64,000 bases of DNA. Origin: Phormidesmis priestleyi Ana. Lineage in GTDB: Bacteria > Cyanobacteriota > Cyanobacteriia > Phormidesmidales > Phormidesmidaceae. The notes beneath the pieces were generated by a model. It was not told the origin of the DNA, did not search any database, and saw only the letters and a program-made list of their open reading frames with translations. The position numbers were made by a program, and so were the translations under genes. Positions within the stretch are counted from its first letter, which is position 1; each line of letters begins with the position of its first letter. The stretch lies in assembly GCA_001314865.1 (NCBI GenBank), contig LJZR01000002.1, positions 124,001-188,000 of the forward strand. The letters are read 5' to 3'. Below are positions 26,967 to 36,159 of the stretch, piece after piece.

Positions 26967-27024
26967 AACCCGAATGTCAATAATGCTTGATTGGGTCTTT
27001 GTCAGCATTATTGACATTCAGGTT
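26967..27024. repeat. Long inverted repeat after argG
   Basis: The arms AACCCGAATGTCAATAATGC and GCATTATTGACATTCAGGTT pair along about 20 bp with one mismatch, with a loop of about 15 nt. No T-run follows at once, only TATATAAATATTTATT. It could act as a terminator, an RNA-stabilising hairpin or a remnant of a small mobile repeat. Confidence 0.75.
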
Positions 27025-27486
27025 TATATAAATATTTATTGAAAAAATTAACAAAAAGTAGATGGCTACGCTTTACTCTTTTCAAAAAAAGTTAGCCCTA
27101 AGCCTCATCTAAGCTAGCGAATAAACTGACCTAACTTAGTATCAATTCACCGCTAAAGAGCCTTTTGATAATACTTTCAAGAATATATCTGATGATTTAT
27201 GAATGCTTCTATGGCGCTTTCTTACTCGTTTAGTTAGCCGGTTAAAATCATCATCAAACGTTACCGGTTTTTGCTCAGGCTAATCCGACTAAGACAGTAT
27301 GATATCTTTGATCCCATAAATAATTAAAGATGTTGAATTCGTTCATCACAGGGAGTCTTTTGAGCGGCCAAAAGCCGTTTGAAATGAGTACTTTTTCAGC
27401 CTATTCATAAAGCGTTATTTTGCGATATGAGAAAGTTGTCATAGACATGTTGTCGAAATCATTATCTCTTTTGATTTAAAGTCTCA
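27025..27486. other. Upstream region of the RRM gene
   Basis: About 460 bp without a gene. Small hairpins are visible: CCGGT/ACCGG ending in TTTTT (27239-27271) and CGGC/GCCG (27364-27375). Cyanobacterial rbp genes are known to be controlled by temperature through long 5' leaders; whether this leader does so is not shown here. Confidence 0.45.
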
Positions 27487-27510
27487 ATGTTTTTGGAGAG
27501 CCCACAGGCT

Positions 27511-27795
27511 ATGTCAATTTACGTCGGCAACTTGTCTTACAGTGCAAAAGAAGAAGAGCTAGAAGGCGTTTTTGCTAAGCATGGGAAGGTAAAACGCATC
27601 ACGCTCCCTACCGATCGTGAAACCGGTCGCCCTCGCGGGTTTGCCTTTATTGAAATGGAAAGCGAAGCCGATGAAGACAAGGCCATTGAGGCCTTAGACG
27701 GTGCTGAATGGATGAGCCGCGAACTCCGGGTCAACAAAGCCAAGCCTCGTGAGCCTCGTAACAATTCATCCTCAGGCGGTGGTGGCTGGCGCTAG
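27511..27795 (+). CDS. Single-RRM RNA-binding protein (Rbp type)
   Basis: 94 residues from ATG 27511; an ATG eight codons earlier is possible, but homologs start at MSIYVGNLSY and GGAGAG lies 10 bases upstream of 27511. RNP2 is IYVGNL and RNP1 is RGFAFIEM. A short glycine-rich tail (SSSGGGGWR) closes it. These proteins bind single-stranded RNA and are often cold-induced in cyanobacteria. The next gene is rpsU, the same order as the rbpA1-rpsU pair of Anabaena. Confidence 0.93.
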   Translation: MSIYVGNLSYSAKEEELEGVFAKHGKVKRITLPTDRETGRPRGFAFIEMESEADEDKAIEALDGAEWMSRELRVNKAKPREPRNNSSSGGGGWR

Positions 27796-28023
27796 CCCGC
27801 TCGCCTTGGCCTTAATTGAATACGCATGGACTTACGATCCCTGGCAGCAAAGCCTAGCAGAATGTGCTATTTGCCAATGCTGACAGGGGTTAATTTTTCT
27901 TAATGCCGACCAATGAGTATTGTTGGGTCAAAATAGACCGACTATCACGACTATCCAAGTCAGTCGTGAGGTACTATAGTCATTCGTCCTAAAATCTAGA
28001 TATATAAAGGAGGTGAAAAACAC

Positions 28024-28212
28024 ATGGCTCAAGTTGTCCTCGGACAAGATGAAAATCTCGAAGCAGCACTTCGACGCTTTAAGCGCAAAGTAGTGCGGGC
28101 AGGTATTTTCCAAGACATTAAGAAAAACCGCTATTTTGAGACACCTCCTGAAAAGCACAAGCGTAAGGCACTCGCTCGTCAGCGTCAGCGCAAACGTCGT
28201 TCTCGTCGCTAA
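28024..28212 (+). CDS. rpsU: 30S ribosomal protein S21
   Basis: 62 residues, basic, with the family core LRRFKRKVVRAGIFQDIKK and a C-terminal run of Arg and Lys. AAAGGAGGTG lies 8 bases before the ATG, the strongest ribosome site in the window. It follows the RRM gene by 228 bp, so the two may be co-transcribed or separately promoted. S21 helps 30S initiation. Confidence 0.96.
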   Translation: MAQVVLGQDENLEAALRRFKRKVVRAGIFQDIKKNRYFETPPEKHKRKALARQRQRKRRSRR

Positions 28213-28261
28213 CGTCGTTTTGGTTGCTTGCTAAGGATGTCGCTTAAATAGGATATCGCTA

Positions 28262-28307
28262 AAAATAAAGGGGTTGTGATCAGATGCGATCGCAACCCCT
28301 TTATTTT
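28262..28307. terminator. Bidirectional terminator between rpsU and prs
   Basis: AAAATAAAGGGGTTG pairs perfectly with CAACCCCTTTATTTT around a loop that contains HIP1. It serves both converging genes. Confidence 0.9.
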
Positions 28308-28330
28308 GTCTGTAACTATTCTCTAAAAAA

Positions 28331-29332
28331 CTATCCTCTAAACATGCTGCTCACCGAACTTTCCTCGTGAATTCGCGAAATAGTCTCGCCCAGCATATCC
28401 GCCACCGATAGCATCTTCAACTGCTCAAACTGTCTATCAGCAGGCACCGGAATGGTGTTCGTCACAATCACCTCTTCAAACAGTCCACTAGAGAGCCGCT
28501 CGACTGCAGGCGGCGAGAACACCGCATGAGTTGCACAGGCATACACCTCTTTGGCACCGCTGGCACGCAGCACCTTGGCCCCTGCGGCAATAGTCCCTGC
28601 CGTGTCAATCATATCGTCTACTAGCACCGCCGTTTTGCCTTCTACATCGCCGATGATGTTCATCACCTCAGCAACATTGTGAGCCTGCCTGCGCTTATCA
28701 ATAATGGCCAGCGGTGCATCGTTCAGCATCTTGGCAAAGGCCCGAGCCCGAGCAACACCGCCCACATCTGGCGAGACCACCACCAGATCCTCAATGCCCT
28801 TACTCGCTAAATATTTCACCAGTACGGGCGAGCCATATACATGGTCACAAGGAATATCGAAATAGCCTTGAATCTGCGCCGAGTGCAAATCAATTGAGAG
28901 CACCCGATTAGCACCTGCTTGCGTCATTAGGTTTGCAACGAGCTTGGCCGTAATCGATTCGCGGCCCGCTGTCTTTCTATCGGCTCTAGCATAGCCATAG
29001 TAAGGAACGACTGCCGTAATCTGTCTAGCCGAAGCTCGACGACAGGCATCGATCATAATAAGTAGTTCCATCAAGTTGTCATTCACCGGATGGCAGGTCG
29101 GCTGAATTAAATAAACGTCACAACCTCGAATTGATTCCTGAATTTGAACATACAGTTCGCCATCGGCAAAGCGCTTTCGCACCATGGGGCCAAGGTCAAT
29201 ACCCAAATAGCGAGCTACCTCCCGAGACAGCGCCCGGTTAGATGAACCCGAAAAAAGCTTAAGTCTACTGCTGTTATTGTTTTCAATGCGCGAAAGCACT
29301 GTATTGATTGGCAGTGTTGCAGAGCGGATCAC
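28331..29332 (-). CDS. prs: Ribose-phosphate pyrophosphokinase
   Basis: 333 residues. KLFSGSSNRALSREVARYLG opens the family. The ATP site includes PYYGYARADRKTAGRE, the Mg-binding DLHSAQIQGYFDIP is present, and the PRPP loop is VLVDDMIDTAGTI. It makes PRPP from ribose 5-phosphate and ATP for nucleotide, His and Trp synthesis. The N-terminus has about 20 extra residues before the conserved core, usual for cyanobacterial members. Single gene. Confidence 0.96.
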   Translation of the reverse strand: MIRSATLPINTVLSRIENNNSSRLKLFSGSSNRALSREVARYLGIDLGPMVRKRFADGELYVQIQESIRGCDVYLIQPTCHPVNDNLMELLIMIDACRRASARQITAVVPYYGYARADRKTAGRESITAKLVANLMTQAGANRVLSIDLHSAQIQGYFDIPCDHVYGSPVLVKYLASKGIEDLVVVSPDVGGVARARAFAKMLNDAPLAIIDKRRQAHNVAEVMNIIGDVEGKTAVLVDDMIDTAGTIAAGAKVLRASGAKEVYACATHAVFSPPAVERLSSGLFEEVIVTNTIPVPADRQFEQLKMLSVADMLGETISRIHEESSVSSMFRG

Positions 29333-29859
29333 GGCTGGCCCTCAAAACTTACGTGGAAATAGTCAATAAAACGGAACGGATGTCGCCAAAACGGATGCCG
29401 CCAAAACGGATGCCGCTAAAACGGTTGGTTTAATTTGTTGAAAATGTAAGCTAGAAGTCATTGATAATTGATCAAGCCATGGCTAAATAAGGCAAGCTAA
29501 ATAAAATATTGCCTTACTAGCCCTCAGCAGTAGCATTACCTTCCCCTAAGATCTTAATAGTCTGTGTAAAAGGGCGCGGTTAAGAAAAAGTTTTATATAG
29601 ATAAGATAGTGGCATTAATACCACTATCTTATCAAAACTTAATAATCATAGTATACGTAGGGAGGTCGCATTCAGAGAACTCGCATTTAGAGTCTATTGC
29701 TTATCTCCTCTTTGCCGTAAGTAAGTACTGAACAATCCCTATCATTCTTCACAGGCAGTGACTGTATCTTTGTGTAGTCTTTAGTAAATGTTATCCGGAA
29801 CGACTACTACCTGTCATCCGGAACGACTACTACCTGTCATCTAGTCACCCGTCATTTGG
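29333..29859. other. Gap with two tandem repeats
   Basis: 15-bp units close to ACGGATGCCGCCAAA lie at 29376-29420 (3 copies), just before the prs start. Two exact 23-bp units beginning ATCCGGAACGAC lie at 29793-29815 and 29816-29838, just after the DUF3067-type stop. The middle, 29440-29780, shows no gene. Confidence 0.7.
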
Positions 29860-30177
29860 CTAACCGTCATCCAGCAGCCATTCAGACGCGCGCGAACCCA
29901 AGTCTACCGGAATGCTAACAGCCTTGCCGAGTCGCGGTCGTTCGTTCGTTTCAGTGATAAAAGACTGAATTTGATCAGCCGCTCCCCAGGCGTTTAGGTA
30001 AGCGGTCACTTCGTCCAAGTGGGCCAGATAATCGCTCTCGCTCATTGGAAAGGAAGCCTGCTCCAGATAGCGCCACATCACCTGAAAAAACACTTTGCGC
30101 GGCAGTTTTCGCAGCTGAACATCATAGGAATAGCCCCATTTCTCAATCAGAAGTTCATGCAGGTCTTGTCCGGTCAT
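29860..30177 (-). CDS. DUF3067-type protein
   Basis: 105 residues, soluble. MTGQDLHELLIEKWGYSYDVQLRKL, FFQVMWRYLEQASFPMSESDYLAHLDEV and YLNAWG match the small DUF3067 family as I remember it from cyanobacteria and plastids; no biochemical role is known to me. It is divergent from the petC-petA pair with a 473-bp gap. A link with cytochrome b6f is only suggested by position. Confidence 0.75.
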   Translation of the reverse strand: MTGQDLHELLIEKWGYSYDVQLRKLPRKVFFQVMWRYLEQASFPMSESDYLAHLDEVTAYLNAWGAADQIQSFITETNERPRLGKAVSIPVDLGSRASEWLLDDG

Positions 30178-30650
30178 AGTGCAGAGCGATTACATATTAA
30201 TAATTTAGAGCAGTTAACTGAAAGGTAGGGAGTAGGTCTCTATTTGACGATTACGCATTTTATGGTAGCTGCTTTGCAGGGGAGAGGGGCGGCAGCGCTA
30301 AGCAACATTTATTTACATTTTTATTTGTCGGCTCAATCATCCCTAGCAAGTAGCCTGACGCACCTCTCAAAGCTACGATTCATATCCGCCAGAGGCAGTT
30401 ATAGGGCGGTAAGCGTAGGCGATCGCTCATGGCAGAAAGCTTTGAGATCTGGTGAGATCTGGTGAGATCTGTGGGAGTTCTGGGTGAGTTCTAGGTTAAA
30501 AAGGCTTTGAGGGTTCTGAACGATGTCATAATAATTTCAGAAACTGCTAACTTCTGTGACAAAAGCAGAAGTTTATGAGGACAGCGCTTGCCTAGCTAAA
30601 GCCTCAGTTTTTTAATTCATGTATCAATGTAGCGTTTAGACAGCTGACCT
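30178..30650. other. Divergent control region of petC and the DUF3067-type gene
   Basis: An 8-bp hairpin (AACTTCTG at 30549-30556 with CAGAAGTT at 30566-30573) lies about 80 bp before petC, probably in its leader. GAGATCTGGT is repeated three times at about 30451-30477. No operator of a known family was recognised, and the small open frames here have no features. Confidence 0.5.
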
Positions 30651-31190
30651 ATGACCCAAGCTTCTGGAAACCCCGACGTTCCTGATTTAGGACGTCGCCA
30701 ATTTATGAACCTGCTGACATTCGGAACCATCACTGGAACCGTTTTAGGCGCTGCTTACCCCATTATCAAATATTTTATTCCTCCCAGCAGCGGCGGCGGC
30801 GGTGGCGGTGTCACCGCAAAGGATGCCTTGGGTAACAACGTCAATGCTGCTGAGTTTTTAGCAGAACACAATCCAGGCGACCGGGTTCTGGTTCAAGGGC
30901 TCAAAGGCGACCCTACCTACCTTGTCGTTAAAGAAGAAGGCGGCCTCCAAAACTACGGCATCAGCTCTATTTGTACTCACTTGGGTTGTGTTGTGCCGTG
31001 GAATGCCAACTCGGGTAAGTTCATGTGCCCTTGTCATGGCTCTCAGTATGATGCTACGGGCAAAGTGGTGCGCGGCCCTGCACCTTTGTCCTTGGCCCTA
31101 GCCCACGCTGACGTCACCGAAGATGAAGACGTCGTACTCACCAACTGGACTGAAACCGACTTCCGCACAGGCGATAAGCCCTGGTGGTAA
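30651..31190 (+). CDS. petC: Cytochrome b6f Rieske iron-sulfur protein
   Basis: 179 residues. One N-terminal membrane anchor ([24 protein letters not shown]) preceded by the twin-Arg-like GRRQFM is followed by a glycine-rich hinge (SSGGGGGG). The 2Fe-2S cluster binders are CTHLGC and CPCHGS. It passes electrons from plastoquinol to cytochrome f in the thylakoid membrane. petA follows 91 bp downstream, the usual cyanobacterial pair. Confidence 0.97.
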   Translation: MTQASGNPDVPDLGRRQFMNLLTFGTITGTVLGAAYPIIKYFIPPSSGGGGGGVTAKDALGNNVNAAEFLAEHNPGDRVLVQGLKGDPTYLVVKEEGGLQNYGISSICTHLGCVVPWNANSGKFMCPCHGSQYDATGKVVRGPAPLSLALAHADVTEDEDVVLTNWTETDFRTGDKPWW

Positions 31191-31281
31191 CCCTTGGTGG
31201 TAAGGGTAGTAAGCCCTACTGGTAAACCAGACCTCCAACTTTCTTGTGTTTAATAGAACCCTAACTTGCTAGCACGTACGC

Positions 31282-32295
31282 ATGAAAACCTCAAACCCCG
31301 TTATCGAAGAGCTTGTTGAAGAGCTGGTTAAAAAGCTAAAAGCGGGCTTTAGTGCCTGTTCTCAGAGCGCAGGCCTTCTCCTCGTTGCTTTCGTATTACT
31401 TTGCTCTAGTAGCTGGGTAATGCCACAGGCCGCCCAGGCTTATCCTTTTTGGGCTCAAGAAAACTACGAAACGCCTCGCGAAGCCACTGGCAAAATTGTG
31501 TGCGCCAACTGCCACCTCGCTGAGAAAAAGACGATTCTCGAAGTACCTCAGGCTGTACTGCCTGACAGCGTCTTCAAAGCGACCGTCAAAATACCTTACG
31601 ACCTCGACTCGCAGCAGGTACTTGGCGACGGCAGTAAAGGCGGCCTGAATGTAGGTGCAGTGTTGATGCTGCCCGATGGATTTACCCTAGCGCCACAAGA
31701 TCGTATTCCTGAAGAGATCAAAGAAGAGGTCGGTAGCACCTACTTCCAAGAATACAGTGACGAGCATCCTAACTGGGTGATTGTGGGTCCGCTCCCTGGT
31801 GAGCAATATCAGGAAATTGTTTTTCCTGTGCTCTCTCCTGATCCTGCCGCTAACAAAAATGTCCACTTTGGTAAAAGCTTGGTATTCGTAGGCGGCAACC
31901 GAGGTCGTGGCCAGGTATATCCAACTGGTTTGGCGTCTAACAACAACGTTTACAACGCGCCCGCAACTGGCACCATCTCCGCTATAGAGAAAACAGACGC
32001 AGGTGGCTACACCGTTACTATTGCTAAGGAAGATGGCACCACAGCAACTGAAGAAATTCAGGTTGGTGTAGATTTGCTTGTGAACCAGGGTGACGCAGTC
32101 GAAGCGGGCATGCCGCTTACTAATAATCCTAACGTTGGTGGCTTTGGCCAAACTGAGAAAGAAATCGTGCTCCAGAGCCCAAACCGCATCAAAGGGTTGG
32201 TTGCCTTCCTCGCTGCGATTAGTCTCTCTCAGATTCTGTTGGCTCTAAAGAAGAAGCAGGTTGAGCGAGTTCAAGCTGCCGAAATGAGCTTCTAA
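31282..32295 (+). CDS. petA: Apocytochrome f
   Basis: 337 residues. The precursor has a signal ending at QAAQA, so the mature protein starts YPFWAQ, whose Tyr amine is the sixth haem ligand. The haem c site is CANCH. The single C-terminal anchor is IKGLVAFLAAISLSQILLAL. The leader of about 55 residues is somewhat long, and an internal Met would not leave a full signal. It is co-directional with petC and closed by a strong terminator. Confidence 0.97.
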   Translation: MKTSNPVIEELVEELVKKLKAGFSACSQSAGLLLVAFVLLCSSSWVMPQAAQAYPFWAQENYETPREATGKIVCANCHLAEKKTILEVPQAVLPDSVFKATVKIPYDLDSQQVLGDGSKGGLNVGAVLMLPDGFTLAPQDRIPEEIKEEVGSTYFQEYSDEHPNWVIVGPLPGEQYQEIVFPVLSPDPAANKNVHFGKSLVFVGGNRGRGQVYPTGLASNNNVYNAPATGTISAIEKTDAGGYTVTIAKEDGTTATEEIQVGVDLLVNQGDAVEAGMPLTNNPNVGGFGQTEKEIVLQSPNRIKGLVAFLAAISLSQILLALKKKQVERVQAAEMSF

Positions 32296-32344
32296 AGCGT
32301 TTGTTCTGAAAAGCAGCCCCTAGAACAACAATCTTTCGTTGATT

Positions 32345-32394
32345 AAAATAGCGAGTACTGGGTAGTTTTACAGCTCAGTACTCGCTATTTTTTT
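32345..32394 (+). terminator. Rho-independent terminator of petC-petA
   Basis: AAAATAGCGAGTACTG pairs perfectly with CAGTACTCGCTATTTT around a 15-nt loop, followed by further T. It lies 50 bp after the petA stop. Confidence 0.93.
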
Positions 32395-32534
32395 GGACTG
32401 TTTTATCTAGTCAATCAATGGTTTGTTGACAACAGTTTAGGGTTTTTATACATAGGCTTTACCGATAGCACTCTTCACGCTATAACCATAGGACTATTGC
32501 ATCTTTTGTGCGCCGTCATGGTGATATAAACAAC

Positions 32535-33005
32535 ATGGTGATGAAAAACTTTTTAATCGGTCTGAGTAAGTTTGTGCTTGGCATTATTTTAGCCATGCTG
32601 ATTATGTCCTTGGCTGGACTCTCCATGGTGCGCTATTTTATGACTCGTATGGTAGAGCCGCCTGATCGCCCCAGCTATGAAAACGATCTGCCAGAAGATC
32701 AGCGTCCTGTCGCCCAATCCCCTACCACAGCGGCAGCAGGCACACCCGAAACAGCCAATGCGGGCTCAGCGGCAGCGCCAGAGCTGGAGCCGCAACGAGA
32801 TGAAAATCCTGAGGGTAGCTACTCAGCTTCTGCTACTACAAACTTAAACCTGCGCTCTGGTCCTGGGACTAGCTATGACTCTATCGGTGGTGTCGGCATA
32901 GACGAAAGCGTGACCGTGATTGGCGAAGACAGCGGATGGCTAAACGTACTGCTTAGCGATGGAAATGAAGGTTGGGTTAGTGCCAATTACATCACTGCCG
33001 AATAG
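32535..33005 (+). CDS. Membrane-anchored SH3b-domain protein
   Basis: 156 residues from ATG 32535; the frame extends to a GTG at 32508, and ATG 32541 is also possible. Residues 8-30 form a membrane anchor (FVLGIILAMLIMSLAGLSMV). A Pro/Ala-rich linker follows, then a bacterial SH3 domain (TNLNLRSGPGTSYDSIGGV to GWVSANYI). SH3b domains usually bind peptidoglycan or peptide stems, so the domain probably faces the periplasm. No catalytic domain is attached. Confidence 0.85.
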   Translation: MVMKNFLIGLSKFVLGIILAMLIMSLAGLSMVRYFMTRMVEPPDRPSYENDLPEDQRPVAQSPTTAAAGTPETANAGSAAAPELEPQRDENPEGSYSASATTNLNLRSGPGTSYDSIGGVGIDESVTVIGEDSGWLNVLLSDGNEGWVSANYITAE

Positions 33006-33202
33006 GGCGATTTCGCAGTGATGTCATAAAAAGCGGTGGTGATGATGAAAAAAATGAGAGTCTTGTTAAGAAAGCTATATCATTTCAACAGTTGGTTACA
33101 GAACCTAGCGTTCCAACGATTCTCGTCATCATAGGGTGATAGCTTAGATTCGCTTAGGAAGAATTTAGGCCGTTCATAACCGGCCAGAGGCATATAAGTC
33201 TT

Positions 33203-33370
33203 ATGTACGACAACTCGAACAGAGATTGGGTCGGTTCGCTACTAATTGCGGCAATAGGCGCAGGCGTGATTACATCTTTTGCCGTGAGCCAAGGGCAAAA
33301 CCCATTGGAAGGACTAGGCATTACTGCGATCGCCGCTGTTGCTGCTGTTACGATAGACTGCCTACTCTAA
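33203..33370 (+). CDS. Small membrane protein, 55 residues
   Basis: A short frame from ATG 33203 to TAA 33370. It begins MYDNSNRDWVGSLLIAAIGAG and has two hydrophobic stretches (SLLIAAIGAGVITSFAV and ITAIAAVAAVTIDCLL) separated by SQGQNPLEGLG, as in a two-helix membrane hairpin. Codon use and HIP1 presence match neighbours. AGAGG lies 12 bases upstream, a weak ribosome site. No family is recognised. A 74-codon frame in another phase at 33226-33450 is poor in hydrophobic structure and is rejected in its favour. Confidence 0.6.
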   Translation: MYDNSNRDWVGSLLIAAIGAGVITSFAVSQGQNPLEGLGITAIAAVAAVTIDCLL

Positions 33371-33578
33371 CCCCTAACTCCCTCCCTTACAAACGGCGGC
33401 TAAGCGGCGACCAATTCATTTCAATTGTCGTGCCCCAATCCTATGGTTAGCCGCTGGCTGCGTAAAACCCATTTGACTTCCTGATAGAAAGAATATGAGC
33501 CTCTGGTGAAACGTTGAAGGTAAAGTTAACCCCGTTTTTCTGGAGCTTTATTGTTTACCCTGAAATCAGGTTCCAGCC

Positions 33579-34640
33579 ATGCTGTTTATCACTAACCGAG
33601 TCTTAGAACAAGGACTCACTCCCCTGCCAACAGAAGGTACAGAATTTCGACTTGCTCGCTCTGTCAACTTTGTTTTAGCCAACAACCAGGCCGAGCAGTC
33701 TTTTTACTGCTGCCGCCGCAGTGGCCCTTTTGACTATATTGAAATTGGCAGCACTAATCTGTTTGATGAAATCAAAGCGCTCAAAGCCGATCAGCTGCTC
33801 TTTTATATCCATGGCTATTCTATGCTGCCCGAGCAGGTTTTTGAACATGCCGAGCGACTTCAGCGGTTGTTAGATAGGCTGCAAGCAAGCAATCAGGTCG
33901 GTTTACTCAAAAATCCTAAAATTGTTGTTATTCCTTTAATATGGCCCTGCGACAACGATTTCGGTAAAGTGAAAGACTACTTTGATGACCAAAAAGCCGC
34001 TGATGCCAGTGGTACGGCCTACATGCGCTTTTTGCAAAAGTTTTTGTCATGGCGTGAGTCAAATAGCACTCTCGACAATCCTTGCCTCAAGCGGGTGAAT
34101 ATCCTCTCTTATTCCATGGGTAATCGGGTGCTGCGTAGTGCGCTCCAGCTATCAGCCAAGTACTACCCACAAAACAGCCTTGGTTTGCTCTTTAGAAACG
34201 TGTTTATGCCTGCTGCCGATGTTATTAACGAGAGTCTAAACCCCGACCAGGCAGGCGGTATGATTCCAGCTATGAGCCGTAATGTTGTAGTGTACTATGC
34301 TGCCGATGACTTGGCCCTGCGAGCTAGCAAAATTGCCAACGTAGATGGCCCAGTCGCCTCACGCAGGCTAGGCCATACTGGCCCAGAGAACATGAACAAA
34401 GTTCCTAGAAATGTTTACGCCATTGACTGCGATGACTTCAACAATATTTACGATGATCCGCTTGGTCACAGTTATTTTTTAGACGATCCGCGCACAGGCG
34501 AGCCAGGCCTGCTTCTGCGGCATGCTTGGGCTTGTCTGTGCACTGGCCGAGTTCCCATCACGCCAAGCTTTATGCCCGGTCGCTCAGATCCTAACAGCCG
34601 TACCGAAATCTTGAACGAACAAAATCTCCTAAATACCTAA
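33579..34640 (+). CDS. Alpha/beta hydrolase of DUF900 type
   Basis: 353 residues. QLLFYIHGYSMLPEQVFEHAERL supplies the HG oxyanion strand, and NILSYSMGNRVLRSALQ holds the nucleophile Ser in a GxSxG-like SYSMGN. The His of the triad is probably in DDPLGHSYFLDDP near residue 295. This pattern resembles DUF900 hydrolases, for which no substrate is known. No signal or membrane segment is seen. It stands alone, followed by the palindrome array at 34757. Confidence 0.75.
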   Translation: MLFITNRVLEQGLTPLPTEGTEFRLARSVNFVLANNQAEQSFYCCRRSGPFDYIEIGSTNLFDEIKALKADQLLFYIHGYSMLPEQVFEHAERLQRLLDRLQASNQVGLLKNPKIVVIPLIWPCDNDFGKVKDYFDDQKAADASGTAYMRFLQKFLSWRESNSTLDNPCLKRVNILSYSMGNRVLRSALQLSAKYYPQNSLGLLFRNVFMPAADVINESLNPDQAGGMIPAMSRNVVVYYAADDLALRASKIANVDGPVASRRLGHTGPENMNKVPRNVYAIDCDDFNNIYDDPLGHSYFLDDPRTGEPGLLLRHAWACLCTGRVPITPSFMPGRSDPNSRTEILNEQNLLNT

Positions 34641-34756
34641 AATCCAAGATCTAAAAGCCGTAGGAACATAGCATTTATGTCTTGTGTTTTGTGTCTCTAC
34701 GGCCTATGCCCCTATGGGCAGTTCATAGTAATATTCAAGAGTCAGCAATCCAAGAA

Positions 34757-34815
34757 GTTGATAATCAACAATCCAAGAAGTTGATTATCAACAATCCAAT
34801 AAGTTGATAATCAAC
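34757..34815. repeat. Three 13-bp palindromes at exact 23-bp spacing
   Basis: GTTGATAATCAAC (34757-34769), GTTGATTATCAAC (34780-34792) and GTTGATAATCAAC (34803-34815) are each perfect palindromes. The spacer is AATCCAAGAA or AATCCAATAA. They lie between the convergent hydrolase and sigC genes. Confidence 0.93.
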
Positions 34816-34878
34816 AAGTTCAGAGTCAGCAAGTCATTTTATGCCAAAAACATTGTCTCTGCCTGACTTTCCAGCAAC

Positions 34879-36159
34879 CTAGTTCAGCGACTCTAAATAA
34901 TCGCGTACTCTATTACGGCGCTTAGGTTGACGCAGCTTTTGCAGCGCCTTTGATTCAATCTGACGAACCCGTTCACGAGATAGCTCTAGTGTCCGACCAA
35001 TTTCAGCAAGTGAGTAGGGTACACCATCGCCCAGTCCAAACCTCAGCGTGATGACTTCTTGCTCACGGGTGGTTAAGTCAGTGAGCAGCTGCTTGAGATC
35101 TCGCTTTAATGACTCTCTCATGAGCAGTTCTTCTGGTGAAATGTCTTCTGTTTCCAACAGGTCGCCGAGTTCTGTATCTTTGTCTTTACCTACTTTGGTG
35201 TCTAAAGAAATTGCGCGGGGGACTTTTTGCAATACTTCGCGAACTTGAGCTACGGTCATGTCTAGCTCTGCTGCAATGTCTTCTAGCTTGGCAGTACGTC
35301 CTTGGTTTTGAGAGATTGTGCGCTGGGCTTTTTTAATTTTGTTGAGCTTTTCAGTAATGTGTACCGGCAGGCGAATTGTACGACTTTGGGTTGCGATCGC
35401 CCGAGTAATACCCTGACGAATCCACCAGTAGGCATAGGTACTAAAGCGATAGCCTTTAGTAGGATCAAACTTTTCAACGGCGCGCTCTAGGCCCAAGGTT
35501 CCTTCTTGAATCAGATCAAGCAGTTCCAAGCCCCGGTTCTGATACTTTTTGGCCACTGACACCACTAGGCGCAAATTCGCCTTAATCATATGCTCTTTGG
35601 CCCGCACACCTTCAGACTGCACCCTCATCAGCTCATCTACGCTTAGGCCAGCTAGCTCTGCCCACAGCTTTTTGCCTGCAATCAGTGTCGGTTTTAGCTC
35701 GTCAATAGAGACCCCTGCCGTGATTGCCCAACGCTCTAAAGAAGGCTTGTGGCTGAGCTGAGCTGTCAGCTGAGCTTTGGTATTCAACAGGTTTACATAT
35801 GTCGTCAGGGGGCCGTTTGTTTTTTCGGCGGCCTTATTTCGCAGGGTGAGTAGCTCCATGTGCTGTTGTACACGCTGAGCCTCAGCGACTTCTTCATCTC
35901 GCTCTAGCAGACTAACGCGGCCAATCTCTTGCAAATATAGCCTTACTAGGTCGGTGGTACGAGCAGCTCTAGGCTTAGTATTCACCTCAGAATCTAAACC
36001 TTCGATATGCACATCGCCACTTTCACCAGCACTGACATCACCACTTATATTGGATTCGGTCAGTGAGAACTCAATTCCTAACGGCTTCCGCAGCTCATCT
36101 GCATCATCGGGAAAGATGCTGGCAGTGCTTTTGTCGAGGTAGTCAGACGTAGCTTTCAT
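34879..36159 (-). CDS. sigC: Group 2 sigma-70 factor, SigC-like
   Basis: 426 residues. Region 1.2 appears as TTDLVRLYLQEIGRVSLLERDEE. Region 2 has KANLRLVVSVAKKYQNRGLELLDLIQEGTLGLERAVEKFDPTKGYRFSTYAYWWIRQ. Region 3 begins IRLPVHITEKLNKI, and region 4 ends LAEIGRTLELSRERVRQIESKALQKLR, the -35 recognition helix. The absence of a long region 1.1 and the KPRAARTTDLVRLYL entry fit SigC more than SigA. It is a non-essential sigma used in stress or stationary conditions in related species. The sub-group call is by memory of sequences. Confidence 0.85.
   Translation of the reverse strand: MKATSDYLDKSTASIFPDDADELRKPLGIEFSLTESNISGDVSAGESGDVHIEGLDSEVNTKPRAARTTDLVRLYLQEIGRVSLLERDEEVAEAQRVQQHMELLTLRNKAAEKTNGPLTTYVNLLNTKAQLTAQLSHKPSLERWAITAGVSIDELKPTLIAGKKLWAELAGLSVDELMRVQSEGVRAKEHMIKANLRLVVSVAKKYQNRGLELLDLIQEGTLGLERAVEKFDPTKGYRFSTYAYWWIRQGITRAIATQSRTIRLPVHITEKLNKIKKAQRTISQNQGRTAKLEDIAAELDMTVAQVREVLQKVPRAISLDTKVGKDKDTELGDLLETEDISPEELLMRESLKRDLKQLLTDLTTREQEVITLRFGLGDGVPYSLAEIGRTLELSRERVRQIESKALQKLRQPKRRNRVRDYLESLN

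Noticed and set aside
33226-33450. 74-residue open frame
   Set aside because: Arg/Cys-rich out-of-phase reading of the better 55-residue membrane protein at 33203.
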